Origin: RGIG5612 sp045601405
GTDB lineage: Bacteria > Bacillota > Clostridia > Lachnospirales > Lachnospiraceae
Direction of reading: 5' to 3'
NCBI GenBank assembly: GCA_045601405.1
Contig: JAZRZO010000083.1
Span: forward strand, 14,246-78,245
DNA: 64,000 nt
The number at the start of each line of letters is the position of its first letter. Within the stretch, counting starts at the first letter, position 1. The position numbers and the translations under genes are program-made. Below the pieces are notes generated by a model. The model did not search any database and was not told the DNA's origin. It worked only from the letters and a program-made list of their open reading frames with translations. Shown one piece after another: positions 1 to 7,050 of the stretch.

Positions 1-940
1 CAAGCACGTTATACACGGAATATCTTCCGGGGGCACTGACTTTGTACTTTTTTTCACTCCCCTTGATATCAAAGCTCATACCCAGAAAAGCGTTTTCTCT
101 GAGATGTATCACATTTTCCGCTTTAAGGTCTGACTGCTCATCTATTGAAAATGTCTTTATATCGCATACGGCGCCCGCAGTCATTTCAGGACAATGCTCA
201 TCATCCGCGTTAAAATGACCGTGAATGCACTGCTTAAAAAGAAGGCTTTTGCAATGGATATATTCCGCCATATCGATATGCTCCGCCCCGCCAATATGAT
301 CAGGAGTGAGATTCGTGAATACCGCATGGTCAAAAACTATCTGTGACACCCTGTTCATCTTAAGGGCCTGTGATGACACCTCCATAACGCAGGTATCACA
401 ACCGTTCTCCACCATTTTTCTCATCAGACGCTCAACCTCATAGGATTCCGGGGTTGTCGTCTTTGTCTTTATGAGCTCGCCTCCGACATCCGCGCCTATT
501 GTACCGATGATTCCGACCTTATGTCCTGCTTTTCCAAGAACAGAGGCGATGATCGACGCTGTGCTGGTCTTTCCTTTTGTCCCTGTCAGCGCTACTGTCA
601 GCAGCTCATCCTCCGGTCTGTCAAAATATATGCTGCTTGCCGCCCCTAAGGCCACTCTGGTATCCGGTGTTTTAAGGATGGTAAGTTCCTTAAGGGCTTC
701 CTCCGTTATTCCCATAGCCTCAAAGTCCACGTCGTTTTGCAGGATGATCACGCTTGCGCCCTTTTCCACCACCTGGGGTATAAAGTCGTGTCCGTCTGCC
801 AATGCTCCTACAAAACAGAAGAAGGCACAGCCTTCTTTTACTATCCTGGAGTCTATTATCAGATCTGACACCTCTGTATCAACACTCCCTCTTACAACCT
901 CATATTCCGTATCCGCCAGTAATTCCTTTATCGTTTTCAT
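1..940 (-). CDS. murE: UDP-N-acetylmuramoyl-tripeptide synthetase MurE (3' part cut by window edge)
   Basis: MurE adds the third peptide-stem residue (diaminopimelate or lysine) to UDP-MurNAc-L-Ala-D-Glu in the cytoplasm, using ATP. My own translation from the ATG at 938-940 gives about 313 codons running off the left edge. Visible are the N-terminal Mur motif (DSRIVKEGCAFF, then ADGHDF), the ATP-binding loop GTKGKT near residue 118, the TTTPES segment and an EVSSQAL motif. The part that decides diaminopimelate versus lysine (DNPR or its substitute) lies outside the window. The start is two bases after the ftsK stop, so both are probably on one mRNA. Identity is firm; amino-acid specificity is unknown. 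Confidence 0.93.
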   Translation of the reverse strand, partial: MKTIKELLADTEYEVVRGSVDTEVSDLIIDSRIVKEGCAFFCFVGALADGHDFIPQVVEKGASVIILQNDVDFEAMGITEEALKELTILKTPDTRVALGAASSIYFDRPEDELLTVALTGTKGKTSTASIIASVLGKAGHKVGIIGTIGADVGGELIKTKTTTPESYEVERLMRKMVENGCDTCVMEVSSQALKMNRVSQIVFDHAVFTNLTPDHIGGAEHIDMAEYIHCKSLLFKQCIHGHFNADDEHCPEMTAGAVCDIKTFSIDEQSDLKAENVIHLRENAFLGMSFDIKGSEKKYKVSAPGRYSVYNVL

Positions 941-942
941 AT

Positions 943-3549
943 CTACTGCACCTGAGAATTATACATTTCCTCGAATGTTATTACATCTACAAGTATCTCA
1001 CGCGGTTTGGAGCCGTTGACAGGGCCTATCGCCCCCATCTCCGCAAGCTGGTCTATTATCCTTGCCGCGCGGTTAAAGCCTATTGAAAAGCGCCTCTGCA
1101 GCATTGATGACGAGGCTTTTCCGGCCTCTATACATGCCATGCCTGCTTCGTAAAGATATTCATCATATCTTCCGTCGTCTCCTCCGGCATCCGCTCCGCC
1201 TCCCGAGCTGCCTCTGGCTGCCGGATTGTTTATATATTCCTCTATCTGTCTGGACTCTTCTGCGAAGAATTCCTCCTGCTTGTTCTTTTTAAGGAATCTT
1301 ACCACATTCGCGACCTCTTCCTCTGATATGAACGCGCCCTGAACCCTGACGGGTTTAGAGTATCCGGTCGGATAAAAGAGCATGTCTCCGTTTCCGAGAA
1401 GCTCCTCCGCCCCTTTCATATCTATTATCGTCCTTGAGTCAACCTGAGACGCGACAAGCAACGCCACCCTTGCAGGGATATTTGCTTTGATCAGGCCGGT
1501 AACGACATCAACGGACGGTCTCTGCGTGGCAATTATAAGGTGTATCCCGGCAGCTCTTGCCAGCTGTGCCAGCCGGCAGATAAGAGCCTCCGCCTCCTTT
1601 GAGGCAACCATCATAAGGTCGGCAAGCTCGTCTATAATGATAACTATCTGCGGCATACGCTTGGGATTTTCCTCTTCTTTGCTCAATGTGCCTTTATCCA
1701 GCTTATCGTTATAGCTTTTGAAATCCCGGACTCCGGAAAGCTGCATCCTCTGATAGCGGTTTTCCATTTCATTCACCGCCCATCTCAGTGTGCTCACTGC
1801 CTGACCCGGGTCTGTCACCACGTCCTTAACAAGGTGCGGTATTCCGGAATATACTCCGAATTCTATCTTTTTCGGGTCGATGACTATAAGGCCGACCTCT
1901 GATGGCTTTGCTCTGTAAAGAATGGCCATTATGATAGTATTGACGAAGGTGGATTTACCGGAACCTGTCGTGCCTGCCACAAGCAGATGGGGCATCTTAG
2001 CGATATCGGATACGATCACATCGCCGCTGATGTCCTTTCCTGCGGCAAATGCTATCTTTGATTTATGGTTCATAAGGTCCGGCGCTTCAAGAAGCTCTCT
2101 CATCAGCACCATTTCCTTATCCGCATTCGGTATCTCTATTCCTATCGCCGCACGCCCGGGAATAGGCGCCTCTATACGTATGTCAGATACCGCAAGATTC
2201 AGCTTGATGTCATCTTCAAGCTTGGTGATCTTGCTGACACGGGTTCCCATCTCCGGCTGAAGCTCATATCTGGTAACAGACGGGCCTGACTGCCTGTCAA
2301 TCACCTTTGCCTCCACACCAAAGTTGGCAAGTATTATCTCCAGATTCCTTGCTACTCTGTCCAGCTCAGCTTCATTTCTGCCCTTTTCGCGGCCTCTCCT
2401 TCTGGCCAGAAGCTCCAGCGGCGGATATTTATAACCGGCGGAGGATGCCGGCGCTGCCTTCTTCTTTTCCGGTGTTATCTTCGTCTCAGAGGTCACCTTT
2501 TGAGCAGGCTTCTTTTCTTCTCTTTTTAAGTTCGGTCCGGCTTTTGCGATCTGCGTCTTTGCGGCAGCGGTCTTTTTCGGTGTCTCTGCTTTCTGCGCTC
2601 TGGGAATAAGCGGCATCACCTGGCCGCCGCCATTCTCAGGCTGTTTTTTTGTTATCTCCCTAACCTCATCCGGCGACGCCGTTTGCGATGCAATATCCAC
2701 ATTTGTGCTCACACCTATTGATTTTGGTCTGTCTCCCAGCGGTCTTACATTATCGCTTCTTAACGGCTGCGCCCTGTTGAAAGATCTCTTAAGCGGGACT
2801 CTCGGCCGTTTTATTTTCTTGTTGGTCTGAACTATCCTGATGACAACGCCATTCTCATCTTTTGTTGTATAAACGGTATCCTCATCATCAGGATACTGCC
2901 TCTCCACGCGGCGATCCCTTCCGGGTCTTCGCAAGCTTTCTGTCCCGTCAGGATAAAACTCCTTTTCCCTGTCTTTTTTGACAGGCTTTACGATCTTTCC
3001 GCCTTCTCTTTTATCTTTTTCTCTTTCCTCTGGTATCCACTCCTTAAAAAACGTCAATACCTCGGTTATCACCGTAAGGCAGCCCAGCGCCGCTATTATA
3101 GTAACGACATAGGCCCCGGTTTTGCCGACAGCCCTGGTAAGACCGTAGGCCAGAGTTCCGCCTGCAATGCCTCCGCCTTTTACCTGAACGGCACACTCCC
3201 TGAAATATTCAACAGGTGAATAGTCCATATAATCCGCAAAGCTTACAAGATGCAGGAAGACAGATAACATCACGAAAAGAACAATGAAGCAAACTACCTT
3301 GCTCTTCTTAGTATCCCTGCTCATTATGACGTAGGCGGAAAGAATGATGATAAGTATCGGAAAAAGATACGCAGCCAGGCCGAAAACACCCAAAAGTCCA
3401 TATCTTATCCATCCGCCGAAATTCCCCAGTATATTAAAAAGACATACCTCAAGAAAAACAGCAACAGCTGTGAATATCACAAGCTTAAGTGTTCCTTTGC
3501 TGCTGTCAGCCGCTGCTTTTTTCTTTTTTGAATATTTTCTTTGTGCCAT
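943..3549 (-). CDS. ftsK: DNA translocase FtsK/SpoIIIE
   Basis: A membrane-anchored ATP-driven DNA pump that moves chromosome termini through the closing septum (or into the forespore). The N-terminus holds four or five membrane segments within about the first 170 residues. A charged, Pro/Lys-rich linker follows, then the motor domain with Walker A GTTGSGKS (about residue 525) and Walker B IIIDELADLMM (about 635), and a C-terminal winged-helix gamma domain. I place the start at 3549 (MAQRKYSKKKK, 868 aa). It has GAGG six bases upstream, and the promoter at 3592-3620 would start transcription near 3585, so the longer reading from 3588 is unlikely. It is directly followed by murE. Whether it is the vegetative FtsK or a sporulation SpoIIIE cannot be told from sequence. 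Confidence 0.95.
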   Translation of the reverse strand: MAQRKYSKKKKAAADSSKGTLKLVIFTAVAVFLEVCLFNILGNFGGWIRYGLLGVFGLAAYLFPILIIILSAYVIMSRDTKKSKVVCFIVLFVMLSVFLHLVSFADYMDYSPVEYFRECAVQVKGGGIAGGTLAYGLTRAVGKTGAYVVTIIAALGCLTVITEVLTFFKEWIPEEREKDKREGGKIVKPVKKDREKEFYPDGTESLRRPGRDRRVERQYPDDEDTVYTTKDENGVVIRIVQTNKKIKRPRVPLKRSFNRAQPLRSDNVRPLGDRPKSIGVSTNVDIASQTASPDEVREITKKQPENGGGQVMPLIPRAQKAETPKKTAAAKTQIAKAGPNLKREEKKPAQKVTSETKITPEKKKAAPASSAGYKYPPLELLARRRGREKGRNEAELDRVARNLEIILANFGVEAKVIDRQSGPSVTRYELQPEMGTRVSKITKLEDDIKLNLAVSDIRIEAPIPGRAAIGIEIPNADKEMVLMRELLEAPDLMNHKSKIAFAAGKDISGDVIVSDIAKMPHLLVAGTTGSGKSTFVNTIIMAILYRAKPSEVGLIVIDPKKIEFGVYSGIPHLVKDVVTDPGQAVSTLRWAVNEMENRYQRMQLSGVRDFKSYNDKLDKGTLSKEEENPKRMPQIVIIIDELADLMMVASKEAEALICRLAQLARAAGIHLIIATQRPSVDVVTGLIKANIPARVALLVASQVDSRTIIDMKGAEELLGNGDMLFYPTGYSKPVRVQGAFISEEEVANVVRFLKKNKQEEFFAEESRQIEEYINNPAARGSSGGGADAGGDDGRYDEYLYEAGMACIEAGKASSSMLQRRFSIGFNRAARIIDQLAEMGAIGPVNGSKPREILVDVITFEEMYNSQVQ

Positions 3550-3591
3550 TATTTCCTCATCTTGTGTATCTAAGCTGTTTCTCATCAATAT

Positions 3592-3620
3592 ATTGTACCT
3601 TTTTTCACCTTGTTATTCAA
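3592..3620 (-). promoter_or_regulatory. Sigma-A type promoter of ftsK-murE
   Basis: On the minus strand TTGAAT (3615-3620), a 17-base spacer and TACAAT (3592-3597). The predicted start near 3585 supports the ftsK start codon at 3549. Confidence 0.65.
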
Positions 3621-3659
3621 CACCTTAGTGACACGCTATAACATGGCTCCGCCTCCCCT

Positions 3660-3742
3660 CACCCGCTGAAGATGCATATATATATCGATGTGTAACTAAC
3701 CCGGCAACCGTCATGCGGAGATATATATCCTTCGAGGCGTGG
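3660..3742. repeat. Hairpin repeat, copy A
   Basis: Imperfect palindrome of about 83 bases. Alternating AT arms (3674-3686 and 3720-3728) enclose an inner stem GTGTAAC (3690-3696) and GTCATGC (3710-3716), with a 13-base loop beginning TAACCCGGCA. The inner stem contains two G-T wobbles and one mismatch, so this is the most diverged copy. Copies B (6784-6863) and C (6886-6965) share the loop and overall plan. No coding potential is evident. Confidence 0.75.
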
Positions 3743-3765
3743 AATGAAGATTTCACATGCAAGAC

Positions 3766-3810
3766 GCCCCTCATCCGTCGCCTCCGGCGCCACCTTCCCC
3801 CAAAGGGGCC
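3766..3810. repeat. GC-rich companion repeat, copy 1
   Basis: CCCTCATCCGTC, then a small GCC/GGC hairpin, then CACCTTCCCCC and AGGGG. The same module follows hairpin copy C at 6989-7036, at the same distance and after the shared stretch GATTTCACATGC. Copies A and C are therefore a composite repeat of about 150 bases. I recall similar CCCTCATCCG...CCTTCCCCC strings as dispersed repeats in gut Clostridia, but that is memory and was not searched. Confidence 0.7.
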
Positions 3811-3824
3811 ATTGCCGATCACGC

Positions 3825-3863
3825 AAAAAAATGCCGGCAATGCATTAACATCTGCCGGCATTT
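3825..3863 (-). terminator. Intrinsic terminator after pnp
   Basis: On the minus strand a perfect 10-bp stem AATGCCGGCA / TGCCGGCATT with a 13-base loop, followed at once by a T run (complement of 3825-3831). It starts about 25 bases past the pnp stop. Confidence 0.88.
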
Positions 3864-3886
3864 AAGCTTATTATTAAAATTACGTA

Positions 3887-5980
3887 TTATTTTGCGTCTT
3901 TTATGCTGAACGAAACACGTCCCAGCTTATCAGGCCCCAGGCATTTAGCCTTCACCTCATCTCCGAGAGTAAGCACATCCTCAACTCTTCTTATTCTTTC
4001 ATGCGCGATCTTTGAGATATGTACCATTCCCTCTTTTCCGGGGGCAAACTCCAGAAAAGCTCCGAAGTCCTTTATGGAAACAACCTTTCCCTCATAAACC
4101 TTTCCCGTTTCAAATTCACTTACGATAGTGTCTATGATCTTACCTGCCTCTTCAAGCATATCCTTCTCAACACCGCAGATGCTTACCATTCCATCGTCAT
4201 TGATGTCTATCTTCACGCCGGTCCTCGCGATGATCTCGTTGATGACCTTACCCTGCTTTCCTACAACATCTCCTATCTTTTCCGGATCTATCTGCATGCT
4301 GACAATCTTCGGAGCATATCTGCCGACTTCTTTTCTCGGCTCGCTTATAACAGGCTCCATCACCTCATGAAGGATATATGTTCTTGCCTGCTTTGTCCTG
4401 GCTATAGCTTCCTCAACGATAGCTCTTGTAAGCCCGTGTATCTTTATATCCATCTGGATAGCAGTTATGCCGATGTCCGTGCCGGCAACCTTAAAGTCCA
4501 TATCTCCAAAGAAATCCTCAAGACCCTGAATATCGGTAAGTACAAGGTATTCGTCATCGCTTGCGCCTGTAACAAGTCCGCAGGAGATACCTGCAACCGG
4601 CCTTTTGATAGGAACGCCTGCAGCCATAAGGCTGAGAGTTGACGCACAAACCGAGGCCTGGCTGGTCGAACCGTTGGATTCAAAGGTTTCTGAAACGAGC
4701 CTCAAAGCATAAGGAAATTCCTTCTCGTCAGGAATGACAGGAAGGAGCGCCCTTTCCGCAAGCGCGCCGTGGCCGATCTCCCTCCGTCCCGGACTTCTGT
4801 TAGGCCTTGCCTCTCCAACTGAATATGCTGGGAAATTATATTGATGCATATATCTTTTGGATGTAACTTCCAGATCCAGTCCGTCCAGCTTCTGAGCCTC
4901 TGAAAGCGGTCCCAGTGTGGTTGCAGTCATGATCTGTGTCTGTCCTCTTGTAAACATTCCCGAACCGTGAGCTCTCGGAAGCAGGTCTATCTCTGCCGCG
5001 AGAGGTCTGATCTCATCCATAGCACGGCCGTCCGGTCTCTTTTTATCCATGAGTATCATCTTACGTACGGTTTTCTTCTGGTACGCATAAACAGCTTCGT
5101 CTATGAACTCTATCCACTCCTCATGTTCAGCCGCAAATTTTTCCTCAAGCATTTCCTTGATCTCTAAAATGTTTTTATCTCTTTCCTGTTTTACGTCAGT
5201 AAATACGGCTTTTTCCATTTCTTCAGCAGGTACAAGCTCCATAACTGCCGCTGTTATCTCTGCCGGGATGATGTGTCTCTCATAGTCATGTTTTTCCTTG
5301 CCCACTTCAGCAATGATCTTCGCGAAGAACTCATTGATCTTTTTATTAAGATCATCTGCGGCATAGATAGCCTCTATCATCTTGTCTTCCGGCACCTCAT
5401 TCGCGCCCGCCTCGATCATTATCACCTTCTCAGGCGTTGATGCCACGGTAAGGTTCAGATCAGATACATGCCTCTGATCCTGTGTCGGGTTGAAGATAAG
5501 CTGACCGTCAATCATACCCACCTGAGTCATTGCAACCGGTCCGTCAAACGGAATATCAGATATGCATGTGGCCAGCGCGCTTCCAAGCATTGCCGTAAGC
5601 TCAGGTGAGCAGTCAGGGTCAACACTCATTACAAGATTGTTGAGCACAACATCATTTCTATAGTCCTTCGGAAAAAGCGGCCTCATAGGTCTGTCTATAA
5701 CACGGCTTGTAAGCACTGCGTTATCAGATGGCCTTCCCTCCCTTCTGGTGAATCCTCCGGGGATCTTTCCAACTGAATAAAGTTTTTCTTCAAAATCAAC
5801 ACTCAACGGGAAAAAATCGATACCTTCACGCGGTTTCTCGGAAGCGGTTGCCGTAGATAGCACAACCGTCTCTCCGTAATAAAGCAGAACCGCCCCATTT
5901 GCCTGTGCACCCACGCGCCCGATATCCGCACGCAGAGTCCTTCCCGCAAGTTCCATTTCGAATGATCTGAAATCGCTCAT
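3887..5980 (-). CDS. pnp: Polyribonucleotide nucleotidyltransferase (PNPase)
   Basis: A 3'-to-5' phosphorolytic exoribonuclease acting in mRNA decay, probably as a trimer. The 697 aa match the usual length. Order: first RNase PH domain (about 10-140), alpha-helical linker, second RNase PH domain (about 310-460) with FTRGQTQ and GEARPNRSPGRREIGHGALAERAL-type signatures, a KH domain near 550-610 with GKQGK, and a C-terminal S1 domain (about 617-686, KDFGAFLEFAPGKEGMVH). An AGGAG sits six bases before the ATG at 5980. It follows rpsO, as in most Bacteria, but the two are separated by a terminator-like hairpin and a long leader stem-loop, suggesting separate control. Confidence 0.97.
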   Translation of the reverse strand: MSDFRSFEMELAGRTLRADIGRVGAQANGAVLLYYGETVVLSTATASEKPREGIDFFPLSVDFEEKLYSVGKIPGGFTRREGRPSDNAVLTSRVIDRPMRPLFPKDYRNDVVLNNLVMSVDPDCSPELTAMLGSALATCISDIPFDGPVAMTQVGMIDGQLIFNPTQDQRHVSDLNLTVASTPEKVIMIEAGANEVPEDKMIEAIYAADDLNKKINEFFAKIIAEVGKEKHDYERHIIPAEITAAVMELVPAEEMEKAVFTDVKQERDKNILEIKEMLEEKFAAEHEEWIEFIDEAVYAYQKKTVRKMILMDKKRPDGRAMDEIRPLAAEIDLLPRAHGSGMFTRGQTQIMTATTLGPLSEAQKLDGLDLEVTSKRYMHQYNFPAYSVGEARPNRSPGRREIGHGALAERALLPVIPDEKEFPYALRLVSETFESNGSTSQASVCASTLSLMAAGVPIKRPVAGISCGLVTGASDDEYLVLTDIQGLEDFFGDMDFKVAGTDIGITAIQMDIKIHGLTRAIVEEAIARTKQARTYILHEVMEPVISEPRKEVGRYAPKIVSMQIDPEKIGDVVGKQGKVINEIIARTGVKIDINDDGMVSICGVEKDMLEEAGKIIDTIVSEFETGKVYEGKVVSIKDFGAFLEFAPGKEGMVHISKIAHERIRRVEDVLTLGDEVKAKCLGPDKLGRVSFSIKDAK

Positions 5981-6022
5981 GTTTCTCTCCTTTTTTCTGA
6001 AAATTTCTATTTATTAACTTCA

Positions 6023-6099
6023 GACAAAGGCCTCCGAAACAACTGAAAACATCACGATCGGCTCATGAGATTTTCAGTAGCTTCGGGCTTTCCTTTGTC
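6023..6099 (-). promoter_or_regulatory. Long stem-loop in the pnp leader
   Basis: Three aligned complementary blocks fold the 77 bases just upstream of pnp into one long arm: GACAAAGG (6023-6030) with CCTTTGTC (6092-6099), CCGAA with TTCGG, and ACTGAAAA with TTTTCAGT. E. coli pnp has a leader hairpin cut by RNase III and then degraded by PNPase as autoregulation. An equivalent role here is inference. Confidence 0.6.
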
Positions 6100-6130
6100 A
6101 TGCCGTAATAAAACTGCCTTCTGAAACTAA

Positions 6131-6164
6131 CAATAGACCGGGCCGCTGGCGGCCGGGTCTATTG
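6131..6164 (-). terminator. Hairpin between rpsO and pnp
   Basis: A 16-bp stem CAATAGACCGGGCCGC / GCGGCCGGGTCTATTG with one mismatch and a two-base loop, 12 bases past the rpsO stop. The following minus-strand bases (TTAGTTTC) are a poor U tract. It may be a leaky terminator or an mRNA-stabilising 3' hairpin that lets some transcription into pnp. Confidence 0.6.
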
Positions 6165-6175
6165 AGATTGCATTA

Positions 6176-6442
6176 TTATTTTCTGATGCCGAGCTTTTCG
6201 ATAAGCTCACGGTATGCCTCTATATCTTTTTGCTTAAGATAGTCAAGGAGGCCCCTTCTGCGACCTACCATCTTCAGAAGTCCCCTTCTTGAATGGTGGT
6301 CTTTTTTATGCTCCTTAAGGTGCTCGGTAAGTTCCTTTATCCTATATGTCAGGATAGCAACCTGTACCTGTGTCGAACCGGTATCATCAGGAGTTTTTCC
6401 ATACTCTTTGATGATCTCAGCTTTGATCTCCTGTGTGATCAT
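6176..6442 (-). CDS. rpsO: 30S ribosomal protein S15
   Basis: A small primary 16S-binding ribosomal protein. The 88 aa fit exactly, with the S15 signatures [29 protein letters not shown] and [16 protein letters not shown] precedes the ATG. A strong promoter lies at 6529-6556, leaving an untranslated leader of about 80 bases with a CCGGA/TCCGG hairpin (6488-6507). S15 represses its own mRNA through leader structures in several Bacteria, so this leader is a candidate operator (inference). Confidence 0.97.
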   Translation of the reverse strand: MITQEIKAEIIKEYGKTPDDTGSTQVQVAILTYRIKELTEHLKEHKKDHHSRRGLLKMVGRRRGLLDYLKQKDIEAYRELIEKLGIRK

Positions 6443-6528
6443 TTTATTTTCCTCCTGTTATTAAAATCGCCTTGCTCCAAGATGAGGCCGGAGTGTCCTT
6501 CATCCGGGGGCAGGTATGCAACTTCGAC

Positions 6529-6556
6529 ATTTTACCATATTATGCATACTTGTCAA
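6529..6556 (-). promoter_or_regulatory. Sigma-A promoter of rpsO
   Basis: TTGACA (6551-6556), a 16-base spacer and TAAAAT (6529-6534) on the minus strand. The -35 is consensus. Confidence 0.75.
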
Positions 6557-6623
6557 TATATTATTGCCCCCACCGGAGCCTTCAACCATCGCCTCCGGCT
6601 ATTTGACGCGGCCGGCAACACCC

Positions 6624-6650
6624 AAAAAATGATCTCTATGATCATTTTTT
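6624..6650. terminator. Bidirectional AT-rich terminator-like palindrome
   Basis: AAAAAATGATC, loop TCTAT, GATCATTTTTT. The 11-bp perfect stem ends in a T6 tract on either strand. It could end readthrough coming from clc. The low-GC stem makes efficiency uncertain. Confidence 0.45.
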
Positions 6651-6783
6651 CTGATGCCTAAGTGCTTTTCGAACTTGTGGACCGAAGCACTTGCCGCTAA
6701 AAGCCTCCGAAAAATATAAGAACCAAAACGGCTCATCCGGAACCCCCGGAAATACATATGCCGCGAGCCGGTATGATATGAGC

Positions 6784-6863
6784 TCCCACCGAAGATGCAT
6801 ATATATATCGAAGTGTGACTAACCTGGCATGTGTCACACGGAGATATATACATCAAGACGGGA
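6784..6863. repeat. Hairpin repeat, copy B
   Basis: Outer TCCC/GGGA, AT arm GATGCATATATATC with GATATATACATC, inner stem GTGTGAC (6813-6819) with GTCACAC (6833-6839), and 13-base loop beginning TAACCTGGCA. It lacks the downstream GC-rich companion module. Confidence 0.8.
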
Positions 6864-6885
6864 TTATAAGATAAACCTTTCAAAC

Positions 6886-6965
6886 TCCCGCCGATGATGC
6901 ATATATATCGACGGGCGACTAACCCGGCACCTGTCGCCCGGAGGTATATATGCTTCGAGGCGGGA
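6886..6965. repeat. Hairpin repeat, copy C
   Basis: The best-formed copy. Outer stem TCCCGCC (6886-6892) with GGCGGGA (6959-6965), AT arm GCATATATATC with GGTATATATGC, inner stem CGGGCGAC (6912-6919) with GTCGCCCG (6933-6940), and 13-base loop beginning TAACCCGGCA. Compared with copy B, the inner-stem bases change on both sides so that pairing is kept. Confidence 0.82.
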
Positions 6966-6988
6966 TAGTCAGATTTCACATGCGGTGC

Positions 6989-7036
6989 GTCCCTCATCCG
7001 TCTGCCTTCGGCGGCCACCTTCCCCCGGAGGGGGGC
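6989..7036. repeat. GC-rich companion repeat, copy 2
   Basis: CCCTCATCCGTC, small GCC-TTC-GGC hairpin, CACCTTCCCCC and AGGGGGG. Same module and spacing as at 3766-3810. The CCCCC/GGGGG palindrome ends 15 bases short of the clc stop. Confidence 0.7.
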
Positions 7037-7050
7037 TATGGTCGCGCCTT

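Larger units (their letters stand above)
6557..7050. other. Gene-free repeat-rich interval between rpsO and clc
   Basis: About 500 bases with no credible gene. They hold an AT palindrome (6624-6650), an AAGTGCTT/AAGCACTT hairpin (6660-6692), a CGGCTC/GAGCCG arm (about 6729-6770), hairpin repeats B and C, and the GC-rich companion repeat. A minus-strand open frame spans much of it, but it is simply the repeats read through: no RBS, no domain, and its peptide resembles the frame across copy A. A GC-rich stretch at 6564-6605 resembles a decayed companion repeat. Confidence 0.7.

Noticed and set aside
3625..3861. A 78-codon minus-strand open frame downstream of pnp
   Set aside because: Spans the pnp terminator and repeat copy A. 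No RBS, low-complexity Arg-rich peptide.
3660..6965. Hairpin repeats as a CRISPR array or integron attC sites
   Set aside because: Units are not evenly spaced with unique spacers, there are no cas or integrase genes, and the GTTRRRY-type core sites of attC are not present on both arms.
6599..7018. A 139-codon minus-strand open frame between rpsO and clc
   Set aside because: It consists of the hairpin repeats read through. It has no RBS or domain, and its peptide repeats itself and resembles the frame across copy A at 3625-3861.
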